From Paracoccaceae bacterium (GTDB lineage Bacteria > Pseudomonadota > Alphaproteobacteria > Rhodobacterales > Rhodobacteraceae): a stretch of 56,823 nt of DNA. The stretch lies in assembly GCA_022448245.1 (NCBI GenBank), contig JAKVCO010000008.1, positions 160,545-217,367 on the forward strand, read 5' to 3'. A program made the position numbers and the translations under genes. Position 1 is the stretch's first letter. Each line of letters starts with the position of its first letter. Below, piece after piece: positions 33,771 to 43,060 of the stretch. Under the pieces are notes generated by a model. The model worked only from the letters and a program-made list of their open reading frames with translations. It ran no database searches and was not told the origin of the DNA.

Positions 33771-35078
33771 ATGAACATGCAGCTTGCCCCCCGGATGCGC
33801 CAGGCAACGACGATGACCGGACAGATGCAGCACGCGATTTCCTTGCTCCAGCTCACCAACACCGAATTGCAAAGCCACATCGACAAAGAGGCGGAAGAAA
33901 ACCCGTTCATCGAGTTTTCCGGCACCGCTTCGGCGTCAAAGGCGAACACCAGCCTGGGCGACGCCGAAAGCGCTATCTCCCGATTGCCCGAAAGGCCAAA
34001 ATCGCTTTACGCGCATGTCGGGGCACAGCTCGACATCCTCTTCACCGATGCCAGAGACCGCGCTCTTGCAGAGAGGTTCCTCGAAGCCCTTGATCCCAAC
34101 GGCTGGCTCGATGAGACACTCCCCGACATTGCCGCCGCCTGCGGTTTGAGCGCGGAGGAGGCGGAGAGTTTCCTCACCTCCCTCCAGCAAGTGGAACCCA
34201 CCGGCCTCTTCTCCCGAAACCTCGCGGAGTGCCTGCGCTTGCAGGTCGAGGCCCAGGGTCGCATGACTCCGGTAGTCGACAAAATACTGAAAAACCTTGA
34301 CATTCTCGGCTCCGCTCGGCTTCCGGCCATGCTGCGCGCCTGCGCCTGTTCGATGCCTGAGCTGAGCGAGGGCCTGAAGGTCATCCGAGCGCTGGATCCC
34401 AAGCCCGGGACCGCCTTCGACACGAGTCAGCAAAAGGTGAGAGAACCCGACGTCATCGTCCGCAAGACCGCGAAAGGCTGGGTCGTACAGCACAACAAGT
34501 CCACGCTGCCGTCGGTGCGAGTCGATCTGACGTCCGCGAAACTTTTCAAGCAGGATCACCGCGCCCGGGACTACGCGGGAGAGCGACTGCGCATGGCGAA
34601 ATGGCTGCATCGCGCGGTGGAACACCGCAATCACACGACGCTCGACGTGGCCACCGAAATCGTTCGCCGCCAAACAGCCTTCCTCGACCATGGGGAGCAG
34701 AAACTCGCCCCCCTGACGCTCGCCGAGGTGGCAGACAGCATCGGCGTCCATGAAAGCACGGTCAGTCGCGTCACCACGGGCACCCTCATGGCCACTCCCC
34801 ATGGCGCGCTGCCGCTCAAACGCTTTTTCAGCACCGCGCTCTCTGCTGCCACCGATGGCGACGGGGAAGGCATGTCAGCAGCCGCCGTCCGCTTCCGTAT
34901 CCAACAACTCGTCGCCGCCGAAGACCCCGTCGCACCACTCAGCGACGATACCCTTGCCCGCCTCATCGGCGAAAAGGGTCCCGATCTTGCCCGGCGGACC
35001 GTTGCGAAATACCGCGGTCAGCTCAAGATTCCGTCATCATTCGCTCGCAAGCGCAACGCAGCGATCGGGAGAGTATGA
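33771..35078 (+). CDS. rpoN: RpoN, sigma-54 factor of the flagellar set
   Basis: 435 residues. Region I is recognisable by RQATTMTGQMQHAISLLQLTNTELQSHI followed by ENPFIE, the Q- and L-rich activator-response segment. The HTH region (LTLAEVADSIGVHESTVSRVT) and the RpoN box (ARRTVAKYR, about 407-415, with IPSS) are intact. Region II is short, as usual in this lineage. Because it lies inside the flagellar locus next to fliC, it is probably a dedicated flagellar copy like rpoN2 of R. sphaeroides, rather than the nitrogen-control copy. The nine -24/-12 sites here are its likely targets. Confidence 0.93.
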   Translation: MNMQLAPRMRQATTMTGQMQHAISLLQLTNTELQSHIDKEAEENPFIEFSGTASASKANTSLGDAESAISRLPERPKSLYAHVGAQLDILFTDARDRALAERFLEALDPNGWLDETLPDIAAACGLSAEEAESFLTSLQQVEPTGLFSRNLAECLRLQVEAQGRMTPVVDKILKNLDILGSARLPAMLRACACSMPELSEGLKVIRALDPKPGTAFDTSQQKVREPDVIVRKTAKGWVVQHNKSTLPSVRVDLTSAKLFKQDHRARDYAGERLRMAKWLHRAVEHRNHTTLDVATEIVRRQTAFLDHGEQKLAPLTLAEVADSIGVHESTVSRVTTGTLMATPHGALPLKRFFSTALSAATDGDGEGMSAAAVRFRIQQLVAAEDPVAPLSDDTLARLIGEKGPDLARRTVAKYRGQLKIPSSFARKRNAAIGRV

Positions 35079-35086
35079 GCGACGAC

Positions 35087-35770
35087 CTAGGTCGCCGCAG
35101 GCGTCGAGACAGGCCCGTAACGGCTCGTCAAGTCGGGCGCGATGGTCCCGACAGCGCGATGGGCGGCCTGCTCTGACCGCGCAGCCAAAACGTGGCTGAC
35201 ATGCATGCCCTGCAACAACCATTCGCGACGAACAAGATCCGGTGCCATCCGCCAGAAATAGACCCACGAGATCACCTGCAGGCCGATCCCGAGCACGCCG
35301 CCCAGCATCACTGACACGACAAGGAGAGTGCTCCAGAGGGCACACGCCTCCCATAGGCGCATCTTGATCAAGACGTAGGGGACGAGCGCGTCTTCAAGGC
35401 CGGGTGTCGCGCGGCACAAGTCGTATGTGCCCGCATCCGTGCACCAGACTTCCCAGTTGCGCGCAAGCGTCGGAGCCTGAGGCAGCGCTGGCGCAGGATC
35501 GGCGTGTTCCACCATAGCCCAGGCACCAAGACTTGCGACATTTGAAAACACGAACCAAACCGCCTTCCCGCGCGCCAATCCGAGGAGCGCTCGCGTGTTC
35601 CCTGCTACGGTCTCGCCCCGCCCCCGGCTGGCCTTAGCGCCCGCTCGGCGACCGTCGATCGTCAACAAGAGATCGCCGGGGCGAAGGCCCATGACCTGCC
35701 CGTACCGACTGATCCGCTCAAGCCGCATGACCGTCTGCGCCGATTTCTCGGTGTCGTTTGCCTCTACCAC
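35087..35770 (-). CDS. Membrane protein with PDZ-like N-terminus, hypothetical
   Basis: 227 residues from a GTG start with TGAGGAC upstream. The first part (MRLERISRYGQVMGLRPGDLLLTIDGRRA) looks like the carboxylate-binding loop region of a PDZ-like fold (GLRPGDxxLxIDG). Two membrane segments follow (AVWFVFSNVASLGAWAMV and STLLVVSVMLGGVLGIGLQV) and a polar C-terminus. I recognise no family for the whole protein. It follows the gene at 35780 by 9 bp and is likely transcribed with it from the sigma-54 promoter at 36582-36596. It converges with rpoN with an 8-bp gap. Confidence 0.55.
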   Translation of the reverse strand: MVEANDTEKSAQTVMRLERISRYGQVMGLRPGDLLLTIDGRRAGAKASRGRGETVAGNTRALLGLARGKAVWFVFSNVASLGAWAMVEHADPAPALPQAPTLARNWEVWCTDAGTYDLCRATPGLEDALVPYVLIKMRLWEACALWSTLLVVSVMLGGVLGIGLQVISWVYFWRMAPDLVRREWLLQGMHVSHVLAARSEQAAHRAVGTIAPDLTSRYGPVSTPAAT

Positions 35771-35779
35771 GGTAGGTCC

Positions 35780-36535
35780 TCACGGATATTGAAATGGGTT
35801 GAGCTCAGACGGACGCGCCGCGCGCCTCGTGCGTGCCACGGGCGGTGGCGGCGCGGATGGCGCAACACGCACCGTCTCAGCCGCCCGTGCCTGTGGTCTG
35901 AGCCGTGGCCGCGCCGGCACAAGTGCTGCCTCATCCTCGCGATTGGAGGCCATGAAGGGCTCCGAGGCCAGCACCTCCGTGAGCGCGAGCTGAAGCTCAG
36001 ACAAAGCAAGGCTCACCGTCTCGCGTGTTTCATCGTGCAGCGTTTGGTTGAGATCAGCCAACGCCGCGAGCATCTGAGACATTTCGCGCGAATCGAGAGC
36101 AAGTGCCCCGCCCTCCGGGGACACTGAGAGCGCCGCGAAGCCGGTCTCTATGGTCGCAAGAACGCGCTCCTCACTGGACGTGTTCGCCGCTGACAACTGC
36201 TCAAGCGCCGCGGCAGAGAGAGCCCGGTCGCCTTCGAGCATCGCAACGGCCTCTTCCACGCGGGCGAGCGTTTCTTCATTGGCCTCTCGTGCCACCCGCA
36301 GGTGTGAGACAGCAATCACGACAACGGCCCCCGCTAGGACGGCGGCGAGACCGATGCCCAACACAGCGCCGAGCGCCAGAGGCCGTGCCATCTTTATGCT
36401 TTGTTCAAGGCTTTCGGCGGCGAGCTCAGTCTTGTCTTTGAGCCGCACGAGATCGGCTGTCGCATCATTGGCTGCCGTCGCGGCATCGATAGCGAGCTGG
36501 ATGTTGTCCTCAAGTGTTGCGGGCTTCTCGGCCAT
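35780..36535 (-). CDS. Membrane-anchored coiled-coil protein, hypothetical, flagellar context
   Basis: 251 residues. An N-terminal helical stretch (MAEKPATLEDNIQLAIDAATAAND...) precedes one membrane helix (ALGAVLGIGLAAVLAGAVVVIAV, about 53-76). A long helical coiled-coil region follows (about 77-190), then a Pro/Arg/Ala-rich disordered tail. The layout recalls proteins that span from membrane to a partner complex, but no named family is recognised. It has its own sigma-54 promoter, so it belongs to the flagellar regulon. Role unknown. Confidence 0.6.
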   Translation of the reverse strand: MAEKPATLEDNIQLAIDAATAANDATADLVRLKDKTELAAESLEQSIKMARPLALGAVLGIGLAAVLAGAVVVIAVSHLRVAREANEETLARVEEAVAMLEGDRALSAAALEQLSAANTSSEERVLATIETGFAALSVSPEGGALALDSREMSQMLAALADLNQTLHDETRETVSLALSELQLALTEVLASEPFMASNREDEAALVPARPRLRPQARAAETVRVAPSAPPPPVARTRRAARPSELNPFQYP

Positions 36536-36581
36536 GTCAGTCTCCTTCGACCCCTATGTGCAAGGGGCATGCTTGAGAGAT

Positions 36582-36596
36582 GCAGACTTCGTGCCA
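36582..36596 (-). promoter_or_regulatory. Sigma-54 promoter of the 35780/35087 gene pair
   Basis: TGGCACGAAGTCTGC on the minus strand (CTGC at -12, as at flgB). Predicted start near 36570, 35 nt before the ATG, with an AAGGAGAC ribosome site between. Confidence 0.78.
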
Positions 36597-36615
36597 ATCT
36601 GGACCGCAGCGATGA

Positions 36616-37323
36616 TCATCTGCGCGCGTCTGGTACGAAATCGGGCACCTTTCCCGCGCCGAGGGCGGACGACATCCAGTAGGTCGCAGCTGGCAGCGTC
36701 GCGACGAGCGGGGTCTGCGCGTCAAAGCGGCGATCCTGTCGGCTCAGCGCCCGGGATGGAACGTAGTTACGCGGCGCAGGGGCCACGGCAAGAGTGACTT
36801 CGGGCAGCACCGACAGATTGCTCAGGATGTCGCGGACCCGCGCGGCATAGGACCGTCCTCGATCAGGGTCGCGGGAATGGTAGAGCCTGACGGCCGCCTC
36901 CCAGCTTCCCGCCTCAACCCGAAGCTCTGACAAGAACTGAGCGGCATAGGCGACATTGCGGGCGGGCTCGAAGAGCGCATCTAGACTCTCAAAGTGATCG
37001 CCGTGCCAATACCAGTTTATCTGCATGCACCCGATGTCAAAGGACTCCTCCCCGCTGTCCAGCGTTCTGGTGAGGTGCTCAAGGGCCTCTATCCGCGTCT
37101 CATAGTAGCGGCCCGCGCCCCGAATGTTCGACGTCCAGGGCCAGGCTTCCACCGGGCCCGCACCGTCCGGTCGACCACTTTCCGCTCGCGCGATCGCGAT
37201 CAACAGTCCCGGCGGGATGCCATGTTTGACCTCGGCCTCACGGGCCAAGGTTTCACAGGTTGACGCCCAGATGGCAGGGGCAGCGACCAAAACGAAAAAC
37301 AGACAGCTCAGAAAGATCCTCAT
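36616..37323 (-). CDS. sltF: SltF-type lytic transglycosylase for flagellar rod passage
   Basis: 235 residues. A signal peptide (RIFLSCLFFVLVAAPAIWAS) leads to an SLT domain: IPPGLLIAIARAESGRP holds the catalytic Glu48, SFDIGCMQINWYWHG the G-(M/L)-MQ-type motif, and NVAYAAQFLSEL with EAAVRLYHSRDP the rest of the cleft. FlgJ here is only a rod-binding domain, so a separate peptidoglycan hydrolase is needed; in R. sphaeroides SltF fills this role. The C-terminal 60 residues are a low-complexity tail. It follows flgL and carries a possible sigma-54 site directly before the ATG. Confidence 0.85.
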   Translation of the reverse strand: MRIFLSCLFFVLVAAPAIWASTCETLAREAEVKHGIPPGLLIAIARAESGRPDGAGPVEAWPWTSNIRGAGRYYETRIEALEHLTRTLDSGEESFDIGCMQINWYWHGDHFESLDALFEPARNVAYAAQFLSELRVEAGSWEAAVRLYHSRDPDRGRSYAARVRDILSNLSVLPEVTLAVAPAPRNYVPSRALSRQDRRFDAQTPLVATLPAATYWMSSALGAGKVPDFVPDARR

Positions 37324-37335
37324 GCCGCCCTACTT

Positions 37336-37350
37336 GCAAGTATCGCGCCA
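37336..37350 (-). promoter_or_regulatory. Possible sigma-54 promoter of sltF
   Basis: TGGCGCGATACTTGC on the minus strand; one change from TGGCAC. The -12 C at 37336 puts the start near 37324, one base before the ATG, so the transcript would be leaderless. Confidence 0.55.
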
Positions 37351-37364
37351 ACCGCGCGCCCAGC

Positions 37365-38273
37365 TTAGCGAAGATAATCGAACAGCGACCTCTGCGCGAC
37401 CTGCGCATAGGTCTGCTGCGCGGCGTCGCGCGCGAGCATGGCTTCCTGAAGGCGCAGGATCGTGTCGGCGAGATCGAGGTCTTTCAACCCGGAGATGGTG
37501 GCCGCAAGGTCCGTGCGCTGCGACGCGAGAAACTCACTTTGCTGCTGCGCGCTGGCCGAAAGCACGCCTATATGGGTGCGTTGCGCGATGAAGCTGTCGG
37601 TAGCGGCGGCAAGGCCATCGAGGACGCCGTCGCGGGTGAGACCGGAGACCGTGCCGCCTTCAAGGAGGGCGATCAAGTCGTCAAGCGCCTCGAATGCGCC
37701 GTTTGGCGTGCCTGTACCGAACACCTGCTGGCCCGAGACGCCCGTCTCGATCGATCTCGATTCTGAGATCGCGAGGCGCGGCACTCCAGTATCGCCCTGG
37801 AACGTCATGACGCCGCCCACGTCGGCGAAGGGCTCGGTTTGCGTTTGAAAGCCGCCAAACAGCATTCGGCCCTGATCGTCGCGCGTATTGCCGATACTCA
37901 TCAGCCCATCGCGCAGAATTTTCAACTCCGCGGTGATCCTCTCGCGCAGCTCGGGCGAGGCTGTATCGCTGAGCGATTGCAACGCGAGATCCCGCGCGCG
38001 CCGCATGACGTTGGTCGCCTCCTCAACGACGATATCGGCCTGATCGAGCCGGGACGCGGCGCGGGCGGCGTTCTCCTCGAAACCGGACAGAGCTGTGTCC
38101 CGTTCCTCGGCGGCCGAAAGTCTCATCGCACCAAGAAGGTCGGTCGACGGGCGCGGGTCCTGCTTGCCTGTAGCGATCCTACCCTGAAGCTCCACGATTT
38201 CTGCATTCAACGTGTTGAGGTCTGACCGGGAGAGGCCATGGAACATCGCCGTGCTTGTCGGTGTCAACGTCAT
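37365..38273 (-). CDS. flgL: FlgL, hook-filament junction protein 2
   Basis: 302 residues. The start reads MTLTPTSTAMFHGLSRSDLNTLNAEIVELQGRIATGKQ, the FlgL N-terminal helix. The C-terminal helix (QQSEFLASQRTDLAATISGLKDLDLADTILRLQEAMLARDAAQQTYAQV) is the flagellin-like partner. It overlaps the end of flgK by one base, and sltF follows. It joins the hook to the filament. Confidence 0.93.
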   Translation of the reverse strand: MTLTPTSTAMFHGLSRSDLNTLNAEIVELQGRIATGKQDPRPSTDLLGAMRLSAAEERDTALSGFEENAARAASRLDQADIVVEEATNVMRRARDLALQSLSDTASPELRERITAELKILRDGLMSIGNTRDDQGRMLFGGFQTQTEPFADVGGVMTFQGDTGVPRLAISESRSIETGVSGQQVFGTGTPNGAFEALDDLIALLEGGTVSGLTRDGVLDGLAAATDSFIAQRTHIGVLSASAQQQSEFLASQRTDLAATISGLKDLDLADTILRLQEAMLARDAAQQTYAQVAQRSLFDYLR

Positions 38274-40108
38274 CAGAGGGATCCCAAGAGAGTTTCAAAG
38301 ATATTGCGGCCCACGCTAATGACCTGGGCGTTGGCCTGATAGGCTTGTTGCTGCGCGATCAGGCGCGCGGCCTCCTCGTCGAGGTTCACGCCTCCCGCGC
38401 TAGCGATCGCGCCGCTTGACGCATTCAGGGCCGCTTCTGCAGTTGCGAGCCGGACGCTGCCGCTGGCGACGGAGGCCCCCACATCCAGCCGAATCTCTGC
38501 AAACGATAGACCGTACCCGCCGGTGCCGACGGGCGGAGAGGACTGCCGGAGGTCGGCGAGAGCAACCGCGACTCTGTTGTCGCCCGGCGCACCCGTGCTG
38601 GCTTCAAGCGCGAAGGATTCTCCGGTTGTGAGCGTGCCAGTTAGGGTCAGCGTATAACCCTCGAAACTGACCTGTCTCGCGGCATCGAGCGTCCCGGCCC
38701 CAATCTGCGTGCCGGTGGCCGAATCGAAGAAGCCGACCGCCCCTGTTGTGGCGTCCAACATGCGTATTTCCCGCGCGGCGGGCGGCGCCGTGCCGGAGAC
38801 CGTCACCGCCATGTCACTTGTATTCGCCGGATCCGGCGTGACGAGGAAGCGTCCGCCCGCGGCGATCTCTCCCGGCTCGTTCAGGGCGAAGCGGAGGGCC
38901 CCTGCATCGACATCCGCTCGGATCAAGTCAATCCGATCGGCGTCGAGTGCCTTACCTGACAGTGCGATCCGAAGGCCCGGCAGCACGATTTCGCTATTGC
39001 CCACGCCAAGGAGCGCGCCACCCGCGTCAAAAGTCTGCCACTGCGAGCTCGCGTCATCGCGGATCAGTGTCAGGGGTCCCGTAGGCATCGCGGCCTCGTC
39101 CAGGATTTCCACATGCGCCGTCGTATCGCCGCGCTGAAGCGGGCCGGGCGTCCCTGTCCAGCCCGCCGTCAGGAAGAGCGCGCCGCCATCTGCGCCAGCG
39201 GGCGTGACCCCTTCGCTGTGGACGGCATTCATCTCCTGGGCGACCCGCGCTGACCAAGCATCAAGCGCGCCGCGGGTATCAGACACCACCATCACGGCAT
39301 CTGCGAGGCCTCCCATGACGCCGCCTCCCGGACGCCACAGGGCCGGAGCGGCAGGAGCGTCAGGTGCGAATGCTCGCACCCGCCCGTCCGGCGCGGCCTC
39401 TATGCGACCAGCCTCTCCCTTGGTCATTAGGATGGTGCCGCCCGCATCGGTGCCCAGCCGGATGGTGAGGTTCCCGGCGGCGTTCTTGGAAGTGTGGATC
39501 GGCACGATCTCGGCTAGCTCCGCTAGCGTCGCTTCTCGCAGATCAAGAAGGGGATTGCGCGCCACAGCGCTCGTCGCGTTCGAAAGCTCATTCTCGATCC
39601 GCGCCAGCGCGTCGAGCTTTTGGGTTGCCTGCTCGGCGAGGACCTCCCTCTCCGCCTCAATGTCGGCTGCGCGGGCATCGATGGCATCGGCCAGTCCGCG
39701 CACCTGCATACCCAGATCTTCACCGGCCTGCAGGAACCCGCGGCGCAGCCCCGGATCCTCGGGCGATCGCGCAAGCGCATCGACCCCGTCGAAAAGATCG
39801 GTAAGCGCCGCGTCGATACCGTTCTGATCGGCGAGCATTAGGGTCTCCAGCTCCCGTACATGAACGTCGAAGGCCTGCGCCGCACCGTTGGCGGAGCTTG
39901 CCTCTAGAAACCGGGCATTGAGTAGCTCATCGAAGGCGCGGCGGATGTCGCGCACCTCCACCCCGTCGCTTTGTATCGCCTCGCGTGTCACGACCTCCCG
40001 GCGCAGATACCCTTCGGTTCCCGCGTTTGCGATGTTCTGGCCCGTGGTTTCGAGACCCGTCTGCGCGGCGAGCAGCCCGGACTTCCCGATATTGATTATA
40101 TGCGTCAT
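38273..40108 (-). CDS. flgK: FlgK, hook-filament junction protein 1
   Basis: 611 residues. The N-terminus (INIGKSGLLAAQTGLETTGQNIANAGTEGYLRRE) is the FlgK/rod-family signature. The C-terminus (GGVNLDEEAARLIAQQQAYQANAQVISVGRNIFETLL) is the FlgK tail. A beta-rich middle (about 250-480) is characteristic. It follows flgJ by 3 bp on the minus strand and joins the hook to FlgL. Confidence 0.95.
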   Translation of the reverse strand: MTHIINIGKSGLLAAQTGLETTGQNIANAGTEGYLRREVVTREAIQSDGVEVRDIRRAFDELLNARFLEASSANGAAQAFDVHVRELETLMLADQNGIDAALTDLFDGVDALARSPEDPGLRRGFLQAGEDLGMQVRGLADAIDARAADIEAEREVLAEQATQKLDALARIENELSNATSAVARNPLLDLREATLAELAEIVPIHTSKNAAGNLTIRLGTDAGGTILMTKGEAGRIEAAPDGRVRAFAPDAPAAPALWRPGGGVMGGLADAVMVVSDTRGALDAWSARVAQEMNAVHSEGVTPAGADGGALFLTAGWTGTPGPLQRGDTTAHVEILDEAAMPTGPLTLIRDDASSQWQTFDAGGALLGVGNSEIVLPGLRIALSGKALDADRIDLIRADVDAGALRFALNEPGEIAAGGRFLVTPDPANTSDMAVTVSGTAPPAAREIRMLDATTGAVGFFDSATGTQIGAGTLDAARQVSFEGYTLTLTGTLTTGESFALEASTGAPGDNRVAVALADLRQSSPPVGTGGYGLSFAEIRLDVGASVASGSVRLATAEAALNASSGAIASAGGVNLDEEAARLIAQQQAYQANAQVISVGRNIFETLLGSL

Positions 40109-40111
40109 GAC

Positions 40112-40423
40112 CTAACGCTCTCCTCCCCTGGCCGTCGCAGAGAACTGCCGGAACACCGCCTCCGCGATGCCGAGCCCGCCGCGCGATGCCCCGGCATCGG
40201 CGAGCGAGGTGTCGAGCAGGGAACGGGTTGTCTGCATCGCGGAACTTTCTCCTAACCCCTCTCCCAACGACGCGGCCCGCGCGGATTTTAGGACCTGGCT
40301 GATGAAAAGCGCCTCGAAACCCTCCGCGGCCTGGCGCAGTTGTGCCTCCTGCGAGGAAGGCATTCGCGCGGTCACCGACGGGGCAACGCGGCCGGCGTGC
40401 ATGGGAAATACCTGATCCGCCAT
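40112..40423 (-). CDS. flgJ: FlgJ, rod-binding domain only
   Basis: 103 residues, a third of the enterobacterial length. It contains only the rod-binding domain (AAEGFEALFISQVLKSARAA...ALQTTRSLLDTSLAD-type pattern, here MQTTRSLLDTSLADAGASRG). The C-terminal muramidase domain is absent and its function is presumably taken by SltF at 36616. It follows flgI by 2 bp. Confidence 0.85.
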   Translation of the reverse strand: MADQVFPMHAGRVAPSVTARMPSSQEAQLRQAAEGFEALFISQVLKSARAASLGEGLGESSAMQTTRSLLDTSLADAGASRGGLGIAEAVFRQFSATARGGER

Positions 40424-40425
40424 CG

Positions 40426-41547
40426 TCAGATCACGATCAGGTCGGCGCGCAGGGCACCCGCGCGGTGGAGCGCCTCGAGGATGGCCACGAGGTCCGCTGC
40501 GCTTGCACCCACTGCGTTAATCGCGTCGACAAGCGAGGAAAGTGACACGCCGCCGTCGAAAAGGAAGGCAGGCGCAGCTTCCTGTTCAATGGTGATTTCG
40601 CTGTCGGGCGTTACGACCACGTCGCCAGGGACCGCCACGTTGCCGTCGCGCCCGGTCACCACGGTGGTGCCCTGGTTGACCTCAAAGTCCTCGTTGACCC
40701 GTACCGTCAACGAGCCGTGCGACACCGCCGCTGGGGTCACGCGAACATTGCCGCCGATCACGACGGTGCCGGTGCGAGCATTCACGATGACCTGAGCCGT
40801 AGGTGGAGCGGGCTCCACCTCAATCTGTTCGAGCACGCTCAGGAATGGGACGCGGTGCGCGGGCTCAACGGGCGGGCGGACTCGCACTGAGCTTCCGTCG
40901 ATCGCAACCGCGACATGATCTCCGAAGCGACGATTGATCGCCGAGGCGACCGCGTCGGCGGTGGAGAAATCGGGGCGTTTGAGGTTCAGCACGAAGAAGT
41001 CCGTCTCCAGAAGAGCGGTTTCGACGTGACGCTCCACCGTCGCCCCGCCTGGGATGCGCCCCACGGTGGGGATATTGACCACGAGGGAGGAGCCGTCCCT
41101 GCCCTCGACCCCGAGACCACCGACGACGAGGTTGCCCTGAGCGATGGCATAAACCTCCCCATCAGCGCCCATGAGAGGCGTCATGAGCAAAAGCCCTCCC
41201 TGAAGGGATTTGGCGCGCCCCACCGTCGAGACGGTAACATCGAGGGTCTGACCGGCCTTGAGAAAAGGGCCGAGTTCGGCGGTAACGATGACGGCGGCGG
41301 TGTTGCGCGCATCGAGGTTTTGTGCTTCCGTCTCCAACCCAAGGCGCGAGACGATGGACCGGATCGACTGTCGCGTAAAGGCGCTGTTTCCGTCACCGCT
41401 CCCCGCGAGACCGACGACGAGGCCGTACCCCACCAGGGGGTTCGTGCGGACGCCAGCGACGTCCGCCAGATCCTTGAGGCGATCGGCCTTAGCCGCGCCG
41501 GACCCAAGGACCACCGCAAGCACCAGCAGAAAAAGGTGCAGCCTCAT
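40426..41547 (-). CDS. flgI: FlgI, P-ring protein
   Basis: 373 residues. A signal peptide ([20 protein letters not shown]) is followed by [29 protein letters not shown], the FlgI hallmark, then [22 protein letters not shown] and [19 protein letters not shown]. The C-terminal [36 protein letters not shown] is conserved. It builds the periplasmic ring with FlgA's help. Overlaps flgH by 4 bp. Confidence 0.96.
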   Translation of the reverse strand: MRLHLFLLVLAVVLGSGAAKADRLKDLADVAGVRTNPLVGYGLVVGLAGSGDGNSAFTRQSIRSIVSRLGLETEAQNLDARNTAAVIVTAELGPFLKAGQTLDVTVSTVGRAKSLQGGLLLMTPLMGADGEVYAIAQGNLVVGGLGVEGRDGSSLVVNIPTVGRIPGGATVERHVETALLETDFFVLNLKRPDFSTADAVASAINRRFGDHVAVAIDGSSVRVRPPVEPAHRVPFLSVLEQIEVEPAPPTAQVIVNARTGTVVIGGNVRVTPAAVSHGSLTVRVNEDFEVNQGTTVVTGRDGNVAVPGDVVVTPDSEITIEQEAAPAFLFDGGVSLSSLVDAINAVGASAADLVAILEALHRAGALRADLIVI

Positions 41548-42212
41548 AGCGGTGACACCGTGTCGATGCCCCGGCGCAGCCAGCCCTTCTTCGCGGTATC
41601 GGCTACGTCGCCTGCGCCCACATACTTGATGTCGGCATGGGCTATCCGGTCCGAGAGAACGATATTGTCGGCACTGATATCGGTCGCGCGAACGATGCCG
41701 CGGACGCGGATGTATTCGTGACCGTTGTTCAGCGTCAGCTTCTTCTGGCCCATGATCTCCAGATTGCCGCCGGGCAGCACGCGCACCACCGACACCGACA
41801 CCCGGCCCGTGAAGCTGTTGGACTGCGACGCCGACCCGTCACCTGAGAAATCGCGCGTCGTCGATCCGGTCAGATCGTCGGGACTGATCGGAATGAAGGC
41901 GGGAGGGTTGATCTCAAAGCTGTCGGAGCGGCTCGTGGCGGTGCCCTGCGACTTACGGGCCGAGAATCGCTCCTGAAAATCGACCATGAGGATATCGCCC
42001 ACGCCGCGCGCGCGGCGGTCGGCGGCAAAAAGGCCCGCCGCTTTCGGCGAATAGATCGCGCCCGAGGGCATCAGTGCCGCCTCGGGCTCCGGCGCGACGG
42101 GGAAGATGGGCGCATAAAATTCGCTTTCGGCCTCCTCAATGGCGGTGGAGCAGCCCATCGCCGCGATAAGAGCGCAGAGCGCGAGGCTTCGGAAGATCAT
42201 GAAGGGCCTCAC
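41544..42212 (-). CDS. flgH: FlgH, L-ring lipoprotein
   Basis: 222 residues. A GTG start overlaps the flgG stop (GTGA); an ATG at residue 5 is an alternative. The signal ends at [10 protein letters not shown], a lipobox-like AMGC. The mature part has [19 protein letters not shown] (here [20 protein letters not shown]) and the C-terminal [31 protein letters not shown], the FlgH signature. It forms the outer-membrane ring. Confidence 0.95.
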   Translation of the reverse strand: MRPFMIFRSLALCALIAAMGCSTAIEEAESEFYAPIFPVAPEPEAALMPSGAIYSPKAAGLFAADRRARGVGDILMVDFQERFSARKSQGTATSRSDSFEINPPAFIPISPDDLTGSTTRDFSGDGSASQSNSFTGRVSVSVVRVLPGGNLEIMGQKKLTLNNGHEYIRVRGIVRATDISADNIVLSDRIAHADIKYVGAGDVADTAKKGWLRRGIDTVSPL

Positions 42213-42997
42213 AACTGGTTGGTCAGGTAGCTCATCATCTCATCGGAGGCGGAGATGGAGCGGGAATTGATCTCGTAGGCGCGCTGCGCCTCGATCATCT
42301 CGACGAGTTCCTGGACGACATTCACATTAGATATTTCGAGCGCCCCCTGCATGAGATCGCCCGCCCCATCCTGAAGGGGCGGGCTCACAATGGGGGCTCC
42401 GCTCGCGCCAGTCTGGCCAAGAAAGTTCTCGCCCAGAGGGTCAAGACCGCGCGGGTTGACGAATTGTGCCAGCGTTACCTGCCCGATCTCCTGGGGGTCG
42501 ACGTCGCCGGAGACCGTGGCGCTCACGATCCCGTCGCGGGAGACGGTCACGCTCGTCGCGCCGTCAGGCACCTGAATCTCAGGCTGGAGGACGTACCCGC
42601 TCATCGTGGTCACGATCCCTTCGGCGTTCTGCGAAAAGATGCCGTTGCGGGTGTAGCCGATCTGCCCGTCGGGCAGGAGCACCTGAAAGAATCCATCGCC
42701 CTGGATGGCGAGGTCAAGTGCGTTGCCGGTCGTCTGGAGCGCGCCCTGGGTGTGGATCTTGTCCGTGCTCACCAGCCGCACGCCGGTGCCCAGATTGGTG
42801 GGAGCGACGGCCTGCGTGGCCTCAGATGTCTGCGCCCCAGCGGGACGTTGGGTCTGGTAGAGAAGGGATTCGAAGTTCGGACGATCCCGCTTGAAACCCA
42901 TTGTGTTAACGTTTGCCAGATTGTTGGAGATCACCTGGATGCGAAGTTGCTGAGCATTTAGGCCGGTCTTGGCCACGTGCATGACGTTTGAGGACAT
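42209..42997 (-). CDS. flgG: FlgG, distal rod protein
   Basis: 262 residues. MSSNVMHVAKTGLNAQQLRIQVISNNLANVNTMGFKRDR is the rod-family N-terminus, and [39 protein letters not shown] the FlgG C-terminus. It polymerises into the distal rod. A sigma-54 promoter of full consensus lies 41 bp upstream, in the gap after flgF. Confidence 0.96.
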   Translation of the reverse strand: MSSNVMHVAKTGLNAQQLRIQVISNNLANVNTMGFKRDRPNFESLLYQTQRPAGAQTSEATQAVAPTNLGTGVRLVSTDKIHTQGALQTTGNALDLAIQGDGFFQVLLPDGQIGYTRNGIFSQNAEGIVTTMSGYVLQPEIQVPDGATSVTVSRDGIVSATVSGDVDPQEIGQVTLAQFVNPRGLDPLGENFLGQTGASGAPIVSPPLQDGAGDLMQGALEISNVNVVQELVEMIEAQRAYEINSRSISASDEMMSYLTNQL

Positions 42998-43037
42998 GAG
43001 TTACCCCCGCCTTTCGTTGTTGCGCTGCTTTGGTGGT

Positions 43038-43052
43038 GCAAGAGGCGTGCCA
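43038..43052 (-). promoter_or_regulatory. Sigma-54 promoter inside the flg block, before flgG
   Basis: TGGCACGCCTCTTGC on the minus strand is a full match. Predicted start near 43026, 29 nt before flgG. It divides the block into flgBCDEF and flgGHIJKL. Confidence 0.85.
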
Positions 43053-43060
43053 GCCGCACG

